Assembly: GCA_026874595.1 (NCBI GenBank)
Contig: CM049311.1
Span: 9,401,676 to 9,465,675 of the forward strand
Length of the DNA stretch: 64,000 nt
Direction: 5' to 3'
From: Sipunculus nudus
Lineage: Eukaryota; Annelida; Sipuncula; Golfingiida; Sipunculidae
Part shown: piece by piece, positions 14,001 to 29,000 of the stretch
Position numbering within the stretch: position 1 is the first letter of the stretch
How the letters are laid out: each line of letters starts with the position of its first letter
The notes under the pieces: generated by a model
Told to the model about the DNA's origin: nothing
Database searches by the model: none
Seen by the model: only the letters and a program-made list of their open reading frames with translations
Made by a program: the position numbers and the translations under genes

Positions 14001-17000
14001 TTTTGGCATGGTAGGAGATTTTGGGGACATGTAACTGTATGGCGAATTTCAGATTCTTTGGTCCAATGGTGTCGAAACGTGCCAGTCTTATGGACGGACA
14101 TCCGGACAGACGGACGGAAGGATGGACAGACAGACGGACGGACAATGGACCACGACTATTGCTCAGATGATTTATATTCAGCTGAGCTAAAAACCAAGAA
14201 ACTAAGATTTTGCACAATTTTTAAAGAACTCTTACAATAAGAACAAATGATTTGGATTAGGATATCTGCATGAGAAAACATCCACTAAAATGCATTTTTG
14301 CTGTGAGCCATATATAGAATATTCATGTGAATAAAATATTGGTTTTATCATAAGCCTTCTAAATTCCATGTTTTTTTCTGACAGAGTAGGGGTGCTAAAT
14401 TCTATAAGTAATTGTCTGACAGCTAAGAATAAATTCCACTGTTTCATAATTTGATGGTTCTGTTAGAGTTTAACCACTTTCTGAAAACATTGACTTTCGT
14501 GATTTTAACAAGTTAAAAGAAAGTGATCTGTGACAGTTTAGGTATATTTATATTTTTTTTTCAAAACCATATGCATTAAATTTAACTTTACGTGTGCAAA
14601 AATATTTTTGAAGTGTTAAGTACTGTCAAAGCAATTTTGATTTCAGTGGTCACATTATAAAAACTAGAATACGGGTAGTCGACAAGCGACTACTTGTATC
14701 CGCCTAAATCAGAGTGGAACGGGTGAAGTGTTGCATATTAGCATGGATGTCTGCAGCCAAATTGTGTATGTAGGTTGCGCTACCTACCAAAAAATCCAGA
14801 AAGCTGTCCAAGTTGTATACATATGCAAAATTTAAGGCAGATAAGTCAAACCACTACATGTATATGAGTGATTTTTGCCCTTGGCAGACAAACAGATGGA
14901 CGCTGTGCAAAAAAGGGTTGCAGGTGGCGCCACCAGTTTAGCGTATTATAAAGAGCTATGTGAGAACTATACACATGCAAAACTTTGGCCCAATCGGTCA
15001 AACGGTTCCCAAGATATGAGCTTGGATATCTGCTGCATAAACTAGAATGCAGGTGACGCCACCTGTCAAAAAATCAAGAGAGCTGTCAGGGATGTATAAA
15101 CTTGCAAAATTTTAGGCAGATATGTCAAACCACTGCCGAGATATGAGTGATTTTATCCCATGGCAGACAAACAGACGGGAGCTGTGCAAACATGGCTGCA
15201 GGTGGCGCCACCAGTTTTGCGTATGATAAAGAGCTATGTGAGATTTATACACATGCAAAATTTTGGCCCAATCGGTCAAACGGTTCCCGAGATATGAGCT
15301 TGGATGTCTGCAGCGTAAACTTGATTGTAGGTGGCGCCACCTGTCATAAAATCAGAAAAGCTATCCAGGATGTATAACCATGCCGAATTTCAGGTGAATT
15401 AGTCAAACCACTGCAGAGATATGAGTGATTTTAACCCAAGGCAGATGAACAGATGGACACTGTGCAAACATGGTTGCAGGTGGCGCCACCATTTTTGTGT
15501 GTATGTTATAAAGCTCTCCAAGGGCTACATTTGTGCAAAAAAATTTTCCTGATTGGTCAAACGGTTCCTGAGATATGAGCTTGGATGTCTGCAGCGTAAA
15601 CGTGATTATAGGTGGCGCCACCTGTCATAAAATCAGAAAAGCTATCCAGGATGTATACGCATGCCAAATTTCAGGTGAATTAGTCAAGTCACTGCAGAGA
15701 TATGAGTGATTTTAACCCAAGGCAGACAAACAGATGGACACTGTGCAAACATGGTTGCAGGTAGCGCCACCATTTTTGGTGTATGTTATAAAGCTCTCCA
15801 AGGGCTACATTTGTGCAAAAGAATTTTCCTGATTGGTCAAACGGTTCCCGAGATATGAGCTTGGATGTCTGCAGCATAAACATGAATGAAGGTGGCGCCA
15901 CCTGTCATAAAATCAGAAAAGCTATCCAGGATGTATACGCATGCCGAATTTCAGGTGAATTAGTCAAGTCACTGCAGAGATATGAGTGATTTTAACCCAA
16001 GGCAGACAAACAGATGGACACTGTGCAAACATGGTTGCAGGTGGCGCCACCATTTTTGGTGTATGTTATAAAGCTCTCCAAGGGCTACATTTGTGCAAAA
16101 GAATTTTCCTGATCGGTCAAACGGTTCCCGAGATATGAGCTTGGATGTCTGCAGCGTAAACGTGAATGTAGGTGGCGCCACCTGTCATAAAATCAGAAAA
16201 GCTATCCAGGATGTTTACGCATGCCGAATTTCAGGTGAATTAGTCAAGTCACTGCAGAGATATGAGTGATTTTAACCCAAGGCAGACGAACAGATCGACA
16301 CTGTGCAAACATGGTTGCAGGTGGCGCCACCATTTTTTGTGTATGTTATAAAGCTCTCCGAGGGCTACATTTGTGCAAAAAAATTTTCCTGATCGGTCAA
16401 ACGGTTCCCGAGATATGTGGGTTTATGTGTGGAAACAGACGCACAAACGGACGCAGAGCGCAGAGGAAAGGTCAGAGGTCAAAACAAAATCGGGGCGCAG
16501 CAGTTCACATGTGACCCGAACATAATCCCGGGTTTCGGAAAATTCCGCCCAGCGGTTACGGAGGAGTTCTCCGGAAACCTACGCGGCGGCGGCGGCGGCG
16601 TGCAGCTGAAAACATAGTATCCGCAAAACTCTGTTTTGGCGGATACAATAACCAACAGTAATGCTTTTCAAATGACCTATTACTGATAACAAAAAATATA
16701 AGATTTTTTGTGGGGAAAATTAATTTTTTTGAGAGTTTTCATGTTAAAATATTAATGTTAGCAGTACTGACTCACCTGTGACTGTTTTCTCTGTCTTTTG
16801 TTTATCAGCTGGGCTTTCTCATCGTCATCACTGTCATCTGTACTGGTTTCTTTATCATCAAATAGTGATGTGGCTGCCATCCCATCTAAGGTGTTCCCAT
16901 GAATACCTGAGAATCAGTGGAATATCATATGACTCATGCTCCATATAGCTTTTTCCATGTGTGCGTAAATGTATAATGTGTGTATATATATGAAAAAATA

Positions 17001-20000
17001 ATTGTGTTTCCATATGAGCATATATGCTTGGACTCGCAGACAAATAAAGTGTTACTGTGGATCTAGCAGGTCTTCCTAAAAAGATGGTGGAATAACATGA
17101 TTTATTCCCCTATCCCTGAGTTCAAACTGACTCTATATATGAAAATGGCTCCTGTGATAATTTTAATGCATATACACATATGCTGACAGACACATGGAAA
17201 CATCATAGTTCAAAGATCATATGATTGTTTTTTTTAAACATATGGAAACAAAGCTAAACACACAGCTGAACTTTAAAAGAAGACACATTATTCATACTAA
17301 AACAAATTAGAAATGATGCTATTATGATCAGCCAATTCTATGCTTCACACAGTATGCTACACTCATAGTGTGTATGCAACAGAAGATTTCACAGTTGAAC
17401 AGGTAATTTATGCAAATCATAACCTTATTACCAATGTGCAAGGAATCTTAGTACAGGTAAAAAATATACCTGAAATGCTGTACATTGCCAATGCTATGTA
17501 GGAATTGAAAACAATGTAATTCAATGTTCTAAAAGGGTGCTCATTATATAGAATATGGCACTTATTACCATCATGTTTCAAATGTCATGATTTCAAGGAT
17601 TTCAAATGGTGTGTGAACACTGTAAGAACTGATGCATACCAATGCTGATTTCAAAGTAGATGTCTTTGTCTCGCCACTGACGATGGATCATTGAGGCTTC
17701 AAAGATGCTGCAAAACAGGATAAACTCCTTCTTTGGTGCTACTGCCATCTAGTGGAAGACAAGAGAAAGAAATTTACAGCAAGTGCAATATTTGCTAACT
17801 GGAGCACTCCAACAATTTAGCAAATTATCTTATGCCCTAAACTCAAGGTTTTGTCCTTCATAATTTTAACAACTTGGGCAAGATCTTCATCAGCACAGTT
17901 TACCACACAAGTATGTGTTATCAGTACTTCTTGTTAAATGTTGATCATATTTGATTGAGATTTTTAATGGATAATTTCAAGGCAGATCTTTTTTCTTTTA
18001 TCAATACATCAGTCATTTTGCTGTTATGTAAGCATAGGCTTTCTACTTTGCACAGTGTACTGTGATTCTACATCAAAGTAGCTCTTTTAGAAAGCATAAA
18101 TTATTTTTGGTTGACAAAAAATCATAGCTGTGTCACTGTTACATAAACAATGAATCTAACTGTAAAAGTCTAAATAATCAGATATTAAAGGTGCATGAAA
18201 CATAAAAATGACATTTAAGGAGAGTGCTAATAATAAGAAATATAATTATAAACATAACTGATTATGTTGCATTTTCACTGTGCAAAGGATACTGTGAGCA
18301 TTAATAACTTTTCTGAATGTATATACACATCATTAGGGAGCTGCATGATTTTGTGCCATTCAACAAACAACAATAAATAACTGAGATGAATATATAGTTA
18401 ACTGAAGAACTTACCTTTCCTGACACTCTGACCTTTTCCCTCACAACCTTTGATTGACCTGCCTCATTCCCACCCAACATTTCTGTTTTGATTGACATCA
18501 GTACGCGCCCCCTGTAGGCCACTCCTTCTCCTACACCTTTATTAAGCATGTTGTTTTTGTCAATTAACTTGAAATCTCGGACAGCGCCGTAAAAATTCAC
18601 CCAGGATGGACCAAATGTTGGCAAAAAACCTGGAATATAAGATAACATGTTGGTCACAAGGCATGGCCGTATGCTATTATCCTTGGGAGCTTGCTCAGTG
18701 TTTGGACCTGGCAGAAATGGGGAAGGTACACACCTAGGCCTGCAGGTATGGTAGACACCAGGCCTGGGTGTCACCAGGATACAAAATAACATGATAAGAA
18801 GGAAGTACTACAGCCCTGTCAGGTAGTCCACAACTGAAATGGAATTCTACAGATGTACATACTTAGATTAGGAAATTAGATAAGACAGTATATAAATCAA
18901 GGAAGTTTACCTATTAAACACGAGTACTGCAAACATGCATAATATACCTGTAATTGGTGAACTCTGACCTCATTAAATATGCATGAATTTTGATGAGAAT
19001 ATAATTCAGGTGAGAAACTCTATTGGTAAATATGTATAATGAGTTTCATGTAAATCCATATGATTTTTGTAAGTCACCAAGATTTCTCCAAAGTGCAGTG
19101 ACCTGTGACCTCATTAAATATTCATGAATTTTGATGAGAATGTAAATCAGGTGAGAAACTCTACTGGTAAATATGTATGAGTTTCATGAAAATCCATAGG
19201 AGATTTGGTAAGTCACCAAAGTGCCTTCAAAGTGCTATAACCTCTGACCTCATTAAATATGCATGGATTTCACTGGAATCATAACTTGGGTGAGATAATT
19301 TATTGATTAACATTTCTGACGAGTTTTATCAAAATCCTTATGTTCTTCGTAAGTTATCACTGCGACACCACAAAGTAGCCGAGTGAACTTTGACTTTATT
19401 AAATATGCCTGGATGTTGCCATTAATCAAACTCGGGAGAGATATTCTATTGGTAAGCCTTTAGGGTGAGTTTCACCAAAATCCATGAAAGCCCTGGTAAG
19501 TTACCGCAGCGACACAAAAGTTCACGGATGGTAGGTATACCATAATACTCTCATCATATGATGGGTATATAAACAAATCCTTATAAAAAAAAGGATTTGT
19601 GTCATAATCTCACATATAGTTAAGGCTTTTAAACAGGAGCATCTGACCACAATGATACAATATTTGGACTTTTCATAATAAAGTATCTGTAGACCAGTGT
19701 ATCTTTACAAGTTACTTTTCACAAAGATTACCTTCTCCGTTGTGCCCTTGGTCCATGATCTGGTGAAGGTCAATGAAGTGTGTGGCAATGACATCGTCTT
19801 TCACTGGATCCTCATCGTACATCATGATCTTGAAGCGGTTACAAAGTGGCGGGAACATGTCAATAAATATCAAGTTCTCCTTGAACTCTGGGTTATAACT
19901 CTTCTTAGAAGTAGTTCTGCCCTGAAAGATAAAAAAGTTGTCTTATGTACAAATATCTAGATCAATGATCCCAGAAATATCACAACACTCAGATATATAG

Positions 20001-23000
20001 TGTTGACTGTTATTGCATGATCAGGATAAACTGAAGTCATTCCTCAGAAATGTATTAACAGACTTAATGTATTGGTAGTGACGTGGGCTTGATGGCTAAG
20101 ATAGATATTGTGTCATGATCCCACATGACTATATGACCTGATCTGATTGGCTGTTTGGTATACATAATTATACAGAGGTGACCATTTAACTATTAAGTTT
20201 TCCATTTGACCATCTGATTCAAATAAATCAAATTGAATTTACTAATTATTATTTTATTCATAAATACAGTGGAACCTGTCTGAAAGACCACATATAAAAA
20301 ATTTGCTAAAAAAATGCCAAATTTAAGACCCGTACCTTGAACCACACCAGAGATTTGAGCAATTTTCACCAAAAGCACATGTACAGATGGACACCACGGC
20401 AAAATGATAGCAGATGGCGCCACCAATCTTAAGTACAAGATGGAGGAGTCTAAGATTAATGGATATGCACAATTTCAGGGCAATCTTGCAGATCACTCCA
20501 CAGAAAAGAGCATTAATTTATTTTACACCACCTGTCTGGTTTATGAGAAAACTTTCCAAGATGGATGGACAAGCCAAATTTCAGACCAATACCTTGAACA
20601 ACTCTGGAGATATGAGCAATATTCACCCAAAGCACCCGTACAGATGGATGCTACTCTGAAACAATTGCTGATGGCACCACCAGTCTTTAGTATAAAATGT
20701 AGGAGTCCAGGATCTATGGATATGCACATTTTAGGGGCCAATAGGACAAATCACTCCTCAGAAAAGGGTATTAATTGATCTACAAAAACAGGAAGGTAGG
20801 TGGCACCACCTGTATGGTTTATGAGAAAACTTTCCAAGATATATGGACATATATAAGTCAAGTTTGAAACCCATATATCATTCCATAGAGTTATCATCAG
20901 GAAATGAATTTTAGGACAGGTGGCTCCTGTGACCTTCACCTTTGACCTTGTGACCTAAAAATTGATAGGGGTCTTCCTCTGTTGGCAGGTGAACTATATG
21001 TTCAAGATAAAATTTTAAGGTCTAATATGAAAAGTTTCGCTTAAAATGCATCCACAATCTTTTCAAAGATGTGTGTCCTATGACCTTGACCTCATGACCT
21101 GAAAATCTTTAGAGGTCTTGCTTTATTGAAGGGCCATATGTGTCAAGTTTGAAATCCATATATCAATCCAATGCTGGAATTATCATCCCAGAACCTAATT
21201 TTTGGACAGATGGCTCCTATGACCTTCAACTTTGACCCTGGCTGTGCCCTCAAAAGGAACAGGGGGTCTTCCTCTGTTGGCTGGTGAACTATAAGTGCAG
21301 GAAAAAAGGTCTAAAATGAAAGTTTGGCTGAAAATGCATCAACAATCTTTTTAAAGATTTGTCCTGTGACCTTGACCTTTGACCTCATGACCCCAAAATC
21401 AGTTTGGATCTTGCTTTTTTGTGGGACATATATAAGTCAAGTTTGAAATCCATACAACAATCCAAGCTGGAATTATCATCCCAATACCTAATTTTTGGAC
21501 AGATAGCTCCTGTGGCCTCCCCCCTTGATCTTGTGACCCCAGAATTGATATGGATCATCCACTATTGGCAAGTGAGCTATATGTTCAAGATGAAAGATCT
21601 GAGATGAAAAGTTTGGATAAAAATGCATCCACAATATCTTTAAAGATGTGAGTCAAGTGACCTTGACCTTTGACCTCATGACCCTAGAACCTATATGGTT
21701 CTTACTTTAGTGGTGGGTCATACATAAGTCACGTTTGAAATCTATATGGCTATCAACACTGGAGATTAAAAGGCATAAAAACAAGAAAAGGATAATAGGT
21801 GGTGCCACCAGTTTCTGGCATATCACAAGGCTGTCCAAGATCTTTGGTCACCTTGATTTTTGGACCAGTCCATGCAAGCTTTCTTGAGGTATTTAAGAAT
21901 TTGTGTTATTTTCAGCAAAAATTGACCTATTCAAGGTCAAGGTCACTCTCATAGCAAAGGTCATGACCCCATTTTAAAAGGCTTCATCCTCCTACCTATA
22001 CCTATACAAATGTAAAGTTTGGGAAAGATCTGTGAAATATTTTTTGAGTTATCCCGCTCACAAAGTTATTCTGCGGCGACAGCGGCGGGACCATTGTGAA
22101 ACCACAGTATCCCAACTTTGTCTTGGGATACAATAAGACCACCTGTCTATTAAGACCACCCTTCAGTGAACCAAGCAATTTAATTTTTTTAACTAACCTG
22201 CTTATTAGCCTGGTCACCCTTGAATTGAGACCACTTGGCCAGTCCTACAGTCTTTCTTATTACACAGGTTTCACTCTATTACAGATTTTATTTTGTATCT
22301 ATATATCACATTTCAGGATGATCCTTACCGTCATCCCAGCAAATGACACCCTGCAGTAAGCATCCAGCAGTGCTGTTTTCTCTGATGTCAGCACCTGTTT
22401 CATGCTTGCAAATATTCCAGTGTCCATACGGGGTAGATCCTCAGCTTTGTAGATGGTAACGCAGTACTGAGCCTGTTCCCGAGCCATGGGGACTCCCGCG
22501 GGTAACAGCAGATTACTGCAAGCAGAACCTCAAATATAACCTGTAATTACATAGTCCAACAGTTCATGGTTTAATCAATACACTTCAAACAAATATCCCA
22601 AGTTAAACCTCTGCCCAGGGCTTGACATTAACTTTCAAAAGTGCTTGCACCTTCAGGTAAGTAACACCTAGCTTTTTACCTGCCCAGCATGAATCTGACT
22701 TGCCCTTAAATAATCAGTTACTGTGGCCAGATTGCAGAGTGTGTCCTACATCATTGTTTGGCCAGTTTTATTGTATATTAAACAAATCACAGATACTTTA
22801 GGATAAAGACATATTATTGGTATGTTTGAATATGACAAACATTTTGGGATTTTTTTTTAATGTAAGGCAATGGTTTTAAACTGAATCTACTTGCCAAGTC
22901 TGACAAGTAAGAGGTGGCTTTTGTTTGTCCTACCACTATTTTGGAAATCTTTTGCTTATCAAAACAGATAAATTTAATGATAATTCTACTTACCCTTCGA

Positions 23001-26000
23001 TGTCATCATCATCTTTGTCAACACGTGGAGTCTGAAGAGAAAATGGTGAAAGAGCTTCAGTCACATATATAATATCTAATATATAATATCTATAATCACT
23101 GATATAGCTGTCAGACTGAGGTTCTTGTTCAGTATTTTAAGACACTAATAAAACATTTTTGAGTGATTTAGTTTTTTTTTATTATTCCATCCTGGTTTCT
23201 GTCCAGCCAGTTGCCTGTTAACAGGGTACATCAAGTGACTGTCAAAGTTAGAAGTACCATTCAGAGAGCCCAATGCATGTAGAGCTGAACTGTTGTAGAG
23301 TCCCTATAGGTAATATATATGTGTGGGTACATCTGTTTGAAATCTAGCTGACCAGCAGTAAATAAATGTTATCATGCATGACCTTATTTGTAGGGGTTAT
23401 AAGGTAAACCCAGTTCTCTAAATCACAAAAAAACACACATAGGCCTACTGTGTCAAGACCACAGAGGCTTTCATCTTCTGTCTTAAGTTTTATACATGAA
23501 TACTTTCAGTCGATCATTTAATGGAAACACAAAAATTGAGAATTTACTATGTTGCTGGTGGAATTTATGGACAAAATTTTCAAAGTTGAACTATTATTCA
23601 ACAGTTTATTTGTGAAATGTATGCGACACTATTTTATTGATATACAGCAACTCACCTTATTAGTCACTTTTAAAGCATTTTTAGATGGACCCTGAAATAT
23701 TGTTGGTGTCATGATGAGGGCCACATTGTAAAAACTACTCATTTCTTGGCATATTGCAGATGACATAGTATCCCAAGACAATTAACCCCCCCCCCCCAAT
23801 AAAAAAATAGGCCCCCATCTTCAGAAGCAGTATACTGACACTTGATAGCCCAACAGGGTTTCTTCAGGTGTGACCTCCAAGGTCACAATTCTGTTTCAAC
23901 AAATTATCATCTGACACCTTTTATTTTAATTTTTAGATAGTTACATCTATTGACATGAGAAACAATATTTTTCACCAAATATGGGAATATTCAAGGTCAA
24001 GGTCACTCTCATAGGAAAGGTTATGACCCCAATCTAATTATACCTCATCCCATAACCAATAACTATGCATATGTGTAATATAGTGTTTTTCTTACTTATA
24101 ATGCTCACAATACTGTCAAGAGGCAAAGAAGGGGGTAATGAAATGCACAAAAACAATAATTTTTTTTTTGATTTTGGATATTTCCATGACTATAATTCTA
24201 TCACAGTGAAAGTTCAAAAACTGAAATTGATTTTTTTTAATGAATGAATTATACAATTAATGATGAAGTGTTCTTTTTAACCTTATGCTCAGCTTTTTAA
24301 GGAAATTAATAGCCATGATTCTTACTTTGACGCTGTCTCCTCTTCCAATACAAGAAATATCACACTTGAGGTATCCCCTTGGTCCCTCACCTAGCTCCTT
24401 TGGGTTTACAAGTACAGCCCACTTGTGGTAGTACTGGTGATCTGTAATAACAAGTGACCCTGGGGTCATGACGCTCAGCTGACCAGGAAGACATTGAAAA
24501 AAGTAATTTTATCATCTGAATGTCAAATTTGAATGAAATACTTTTTCCAAACTTGACCTTTTGTATAAAATCATCCAATATTCATCGGGGTACTATGGAG
24601 CTCTGTAGCATGAAGGATATGGGTAACAGACACCAATTTCAAGGTTTACAAGATGACTTTTCAGGGGTCTCCCAGCATGTCAAAAAATAAAATTCTAGGT
24701 CCAGTTATTATGATTTGTGCCCTGTTAACAAATCCAAATGTTTATTCTGGGGGGTATTTCAAAGCCGCATAGGATGAAGGATATGGGTAACAAAGATGTA
24801 ATTTCAGGTGCACAAGGAGACTTTTCAGGGGCCTCCCAGCATATCAAGAAAGGAGATTCTAGGTCAAGTCATTATAATTTGTGCTCTGTTAACAGATGAC
24901 CAAATCTTTATTCTGGGGAGTACTTCGGAGCCCCAGAGCATGAAGGATATGGGTAACAGGGACCTTATTTCGGGTTTCCATGTAGACCTTTTATGGGCTT
25001 CCCTGGAGGTGAGGACAGAAGATTCTAGGTCCAGTCATTATGATTTGTGCCCTGTTAATATATGACCAAATCTTTATTCTGGGGGGTACTTCAGAGCCCC
25101 ATGGCTCACAGAATATGGGTAACAGGGACCTTATTTCGGGTTTCCATGTAGACCTTTTATGGGCTTCCCTGGAGGTGAGGACAGAAGATTCTAGGTGCAG
25201 TCATTATGATTTGTGCCCTGTTTACAGATGACCAAATGTTTAAAGATCACAAAAGTAGAGAAAAAAAATCATAAAAAATAAAAAAAAATATAGGTGGCGC
25301 CACCAATCTCCAGAAATTGATGAAACACTCCATGATCAATATCCATGCAAAGAATCATGGTGATTAATGCATTAGTTGTTCAGATACTTGAGCTTTTGTA
25401 TTAAATTTTGCATTATTCTGGGGGGTACTTCAGAACCCCATAGCTCGAAGAATATAGGTCACAGTGACCTAATTTCAGGTTTAAAAGGAGAATTTCCATA
25501 GACCTCCCAGGATTTCAAGTAAGAAGATTCCCGGTCTAGCGGTTACAATTTGTGCCCTGTTAACAGACAAACGCCTGGATGGCCGGACGGACGACGGACA
25601 AAAGGTGATCCCTACAGCTCAGATGACTTTCAGTCAGCTGAGCTAAAAATTGAAAAAATACAGGTGGCTCCACCAGAATGCAGAAACTGATGAAACATTT
25701 CATGATCAATATCCATGCAAAGAATCATGGTGATCAATATAATAATTGTTCAGATACTTGAACTTTTGTATCAAATTTTCCATTATTCTGGGGGGTACTT
25801 CGGAGCCCCATAGCTCAGAGGTTATGGGTAACAGAGACCTAATTTCAAGTTTTTAAGGAAACTTTTCATGGGCCTCTCAGCATGTCAAGAGAGAAGATTC
25901 TAGGTCCAGTGGTTACGATTTGTGCCATGTTAACAGATGACCGCATCTTATGAGGTCTCAAAAATAGAGAAAAAAATTCGTAAAAATAAAAAAAAATACA

Positions 26001-29000
26001 GGTGGCGCCACCATACTGCAGAAACTGATGACACATTCCATGATCAATATCCATGCAAAGAATCATGGTGATCACTGCAATAGTTGTTTAGATACTTGAG
26101 CTTTTGTATCAAATTGTCCATTATTCTGAGGGATACTTCAGATGACTTACAGTCAGCTGAGCTAAAAACACTTAATGGTCAATATCCATGCAAAGAATCA
26201 TGATGATCTCCGTATTAGTTGTTCAGATACTTCAGCTTTTGTATCAAATTGTCCATTATTCTGAGGGATACTTCAGAGACCTATAGCTTGAAGGATATGG
26301 GTAACAGAGACCTAATTTCAAGTTTCCACAGGCAATCTTCATGGGCCTCCTTGCATGACAAGAATGAAGTTTCTAGGTCCAGTTGTTGCAATTTGTACCC
26401 TCTTGATAGATAACATAGGTGGCGCCACCAGTCTGCAGGAACTGATGGAACATCTCATAATCAATATGTATGCCAAAAATCATGACCATCAGTGATGTAG
26501 TTATTGAGATATTGAAGTTTTTGTATGAAATTTTTGACTACTCTGGGGGGGTACTTTGGGGCCCCATAGCTCGAAGGATATGGGTAACAGAGACTTAATT
26601 TCTGGTTTCCATAGAGACTTTTCATAGGTCTTCTAGTGTGTTGAGAATGAAGATTCTAGGTCCAGTCAATACTATTTGTGCCATGCTAACAGATGACAGC
26701 ATCCTTAAAGGTCTCAAAAATAGAGAAAAAAATTCGTAAAAAATTGAACGATACAGGTGGCGCCACCAGTCTGCAGGAAGTGATGGAACATCTCATGATC
26801 AATATGTATGACAAAAATCATGACCATCAGTCAAGTATTTAATGAGATATTGAAGTTTTTGTATGAAATTTTTTTACTTTTCTTTGGGGTACTTTAGGGC
26901 TCCATAGCTCGAAGAATATGGGTAACAGAGACCTAATTTTGGTTTCCATGGAGACTTTTCATAGGTCTCGCAGTGTGTCGAGAATGAAGATTCTAGGTCC
27001 AGTCGTTATGATTTGTGCCACGTTAACAGATGACAGCATCCTTAAAGGTCTCAAAAATAGAGGAAAAAATCGTAAAAAATCAAACAATACAGGTGGCGCC
27101 ACAAGTCTGCAGGAACTGATGGAACATTTCATAATCAATATGTATGCCAAAAATCATGACCATCAGTGATGTAGTTAATGAGATATTGAAGTTTTTGTAT
27201 GAAATTTTTGACTACTCGGGGGGGGGGGGGGTACTTTGGGGCCCCATAGCTCGAAGGATATGGTTAACAGAGACCTAATTTCTGGTTTCCAAGGATATTT
27301 TTCATGGACCTCTCAGTGTGTCAAGAATGAAGATTCTAGGTCCAGTCGTTACGATTTGTGCCATGCTAACAGATGACAGCATCCTTAAAGGTCTCAAAAA
27401 TAGAGGAAAAAATCGTAAAAAATCGAATAAAGGTGGCACCACCAGTCTGCGGGAAGTGATGACACATCTCATGATCAATAGTTATGCCACAAATCATGAC
27501 CATCAGTCAAGTAGTTAATGAGATATTGAAGTTTTTGTATGAAATTTTTTACTTTTCTTGGGGGTACTTTGGGGCTCCATAGCTCGAAGAATATGGGTAA
27601 CAGAGACCTCATTTCTGGTTTCCATGGAGACTTTTCATAGGTCTCTCAGTGTGTCAAGAATGAAGATTCTAGGTCCAGTCATTATGATTTGTGCCTTGTT
27701 AACAGATGTTCACATTTTTAAAGGTCTCAAAAATAGAGAAAAAAATTTGTAAAAAATCGAAAAATACAGGTGGCGCCACCAGTCTTCAGGAAATGATGGA
27801 ACCTCTCATGATCAATATGTATGCCAAAAATCATGACCATCAGTCAAGTAGTTAATGAGATATTGAAGTTTTTGTATGAAATTTTGGACTTTTCTGGGGG
27901 GTACTTTGGGGCCCCATAGCTCGAAGGATATGGGTAACAGAGACCTAATTTCTGGTTTCCAAGGAGATTTTTTATGGACCTCCCAGGATGTCAAGTAAGA
28001 AGATTCCAGTTCTAGCGGTTACGATTTGTGCCTGGTTAACGGACAGACGGACAGACAGACAGACAGACAGACGGACAGACGGACGACGGACAAAGAGTGA
28101 TCGCTATAGCTCAGATGACTTTCAGTCAGCTGAGCTAAAAATCAAGTTTCAACTTGTGAAATAATACAGTTAAAACAGAATACATATTTGAATGATGATT
28201 TATTAGAAATTTTTGTGGTATCACTACCCTAAACCTGGTATCAATGGATGTTATATATACTGAATTCCTCACGTGGAAAATATAAACATGGGGCCTATAT
28301 AATATAAAAAGAAGTCTGGAGAGCCAAATGGTAACAAGTATAGCTTTCTAGCTGATATCCTGGGTTAAATTCCCAACTTGGTAATACGTTAGGGTGGGTA
28401 GTTTTGGCCAGCAAAGGCTGGTATTTTCTTTCCTTTCTTCTGCCTCTACAGACTATCAAAGGCCACCATCTGGGCAATGGAGAGGGCCTCCGATTAGTTA
28501 TTATAGGTTTATGTACAATTCATGTAAAATAAATAAAGTTATAAAACTTTTAACAGCTCTTCAGGCACTGATAAACTGACACAACTATATAATGATGAGC
28601 CATACAAACCTGGAGCACAGTACACTGTGCCTACATCACACTTAAACAGCCCAATGACCCTGCCAGCCAGCAGGTTTCCTGCCTTCAGAACATCCCGACC
28701 AGGGATGCCATGAGCATGATACACCTATCAGTAAGAAATCACCAATATAATGAAAGCTCATACATAAACACTACCAAATATATATTGTATCCAAAATAAA
28801 TCTGAATATTTATTATCATATGTATGCTGGTTCTTTCACATCAAGCATTTTGATAAACAGGATATGTTTAGGTAAAGTGCTCTGGAAAATTTTTTCAAAA
28901 TGATTTTCCTGTGTATCAAAACGAAAGCTATCTAACAGTAGCATTGTGCAGCTGTTAACATCTGACAAATAATTGTATTTAAAGCAAATTTAGTTATCAA

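Noticed and set aside
15403-16181. Repeated 70-codon open frames on the minus strand in the family B array
   Set aside because: They follow the 280-bp repeat unit, begin with GTG at the palindrome rather than ATG, and have no family resemblance; repetition alone explains the similar frames.
14880-16420. CRISPR-like regular array
   Set aside because: Units are about 280 bp with no unique spacers and the context is eukaryotic.
27780-28141. tRNA gene search around the TATAGCTCAG motif
   Set aside because: The GCTCAG motif recalls a tRNA D-arm, but no acceptor stem, anticodon arm or B box follows; it is the element's 3' hairpin.
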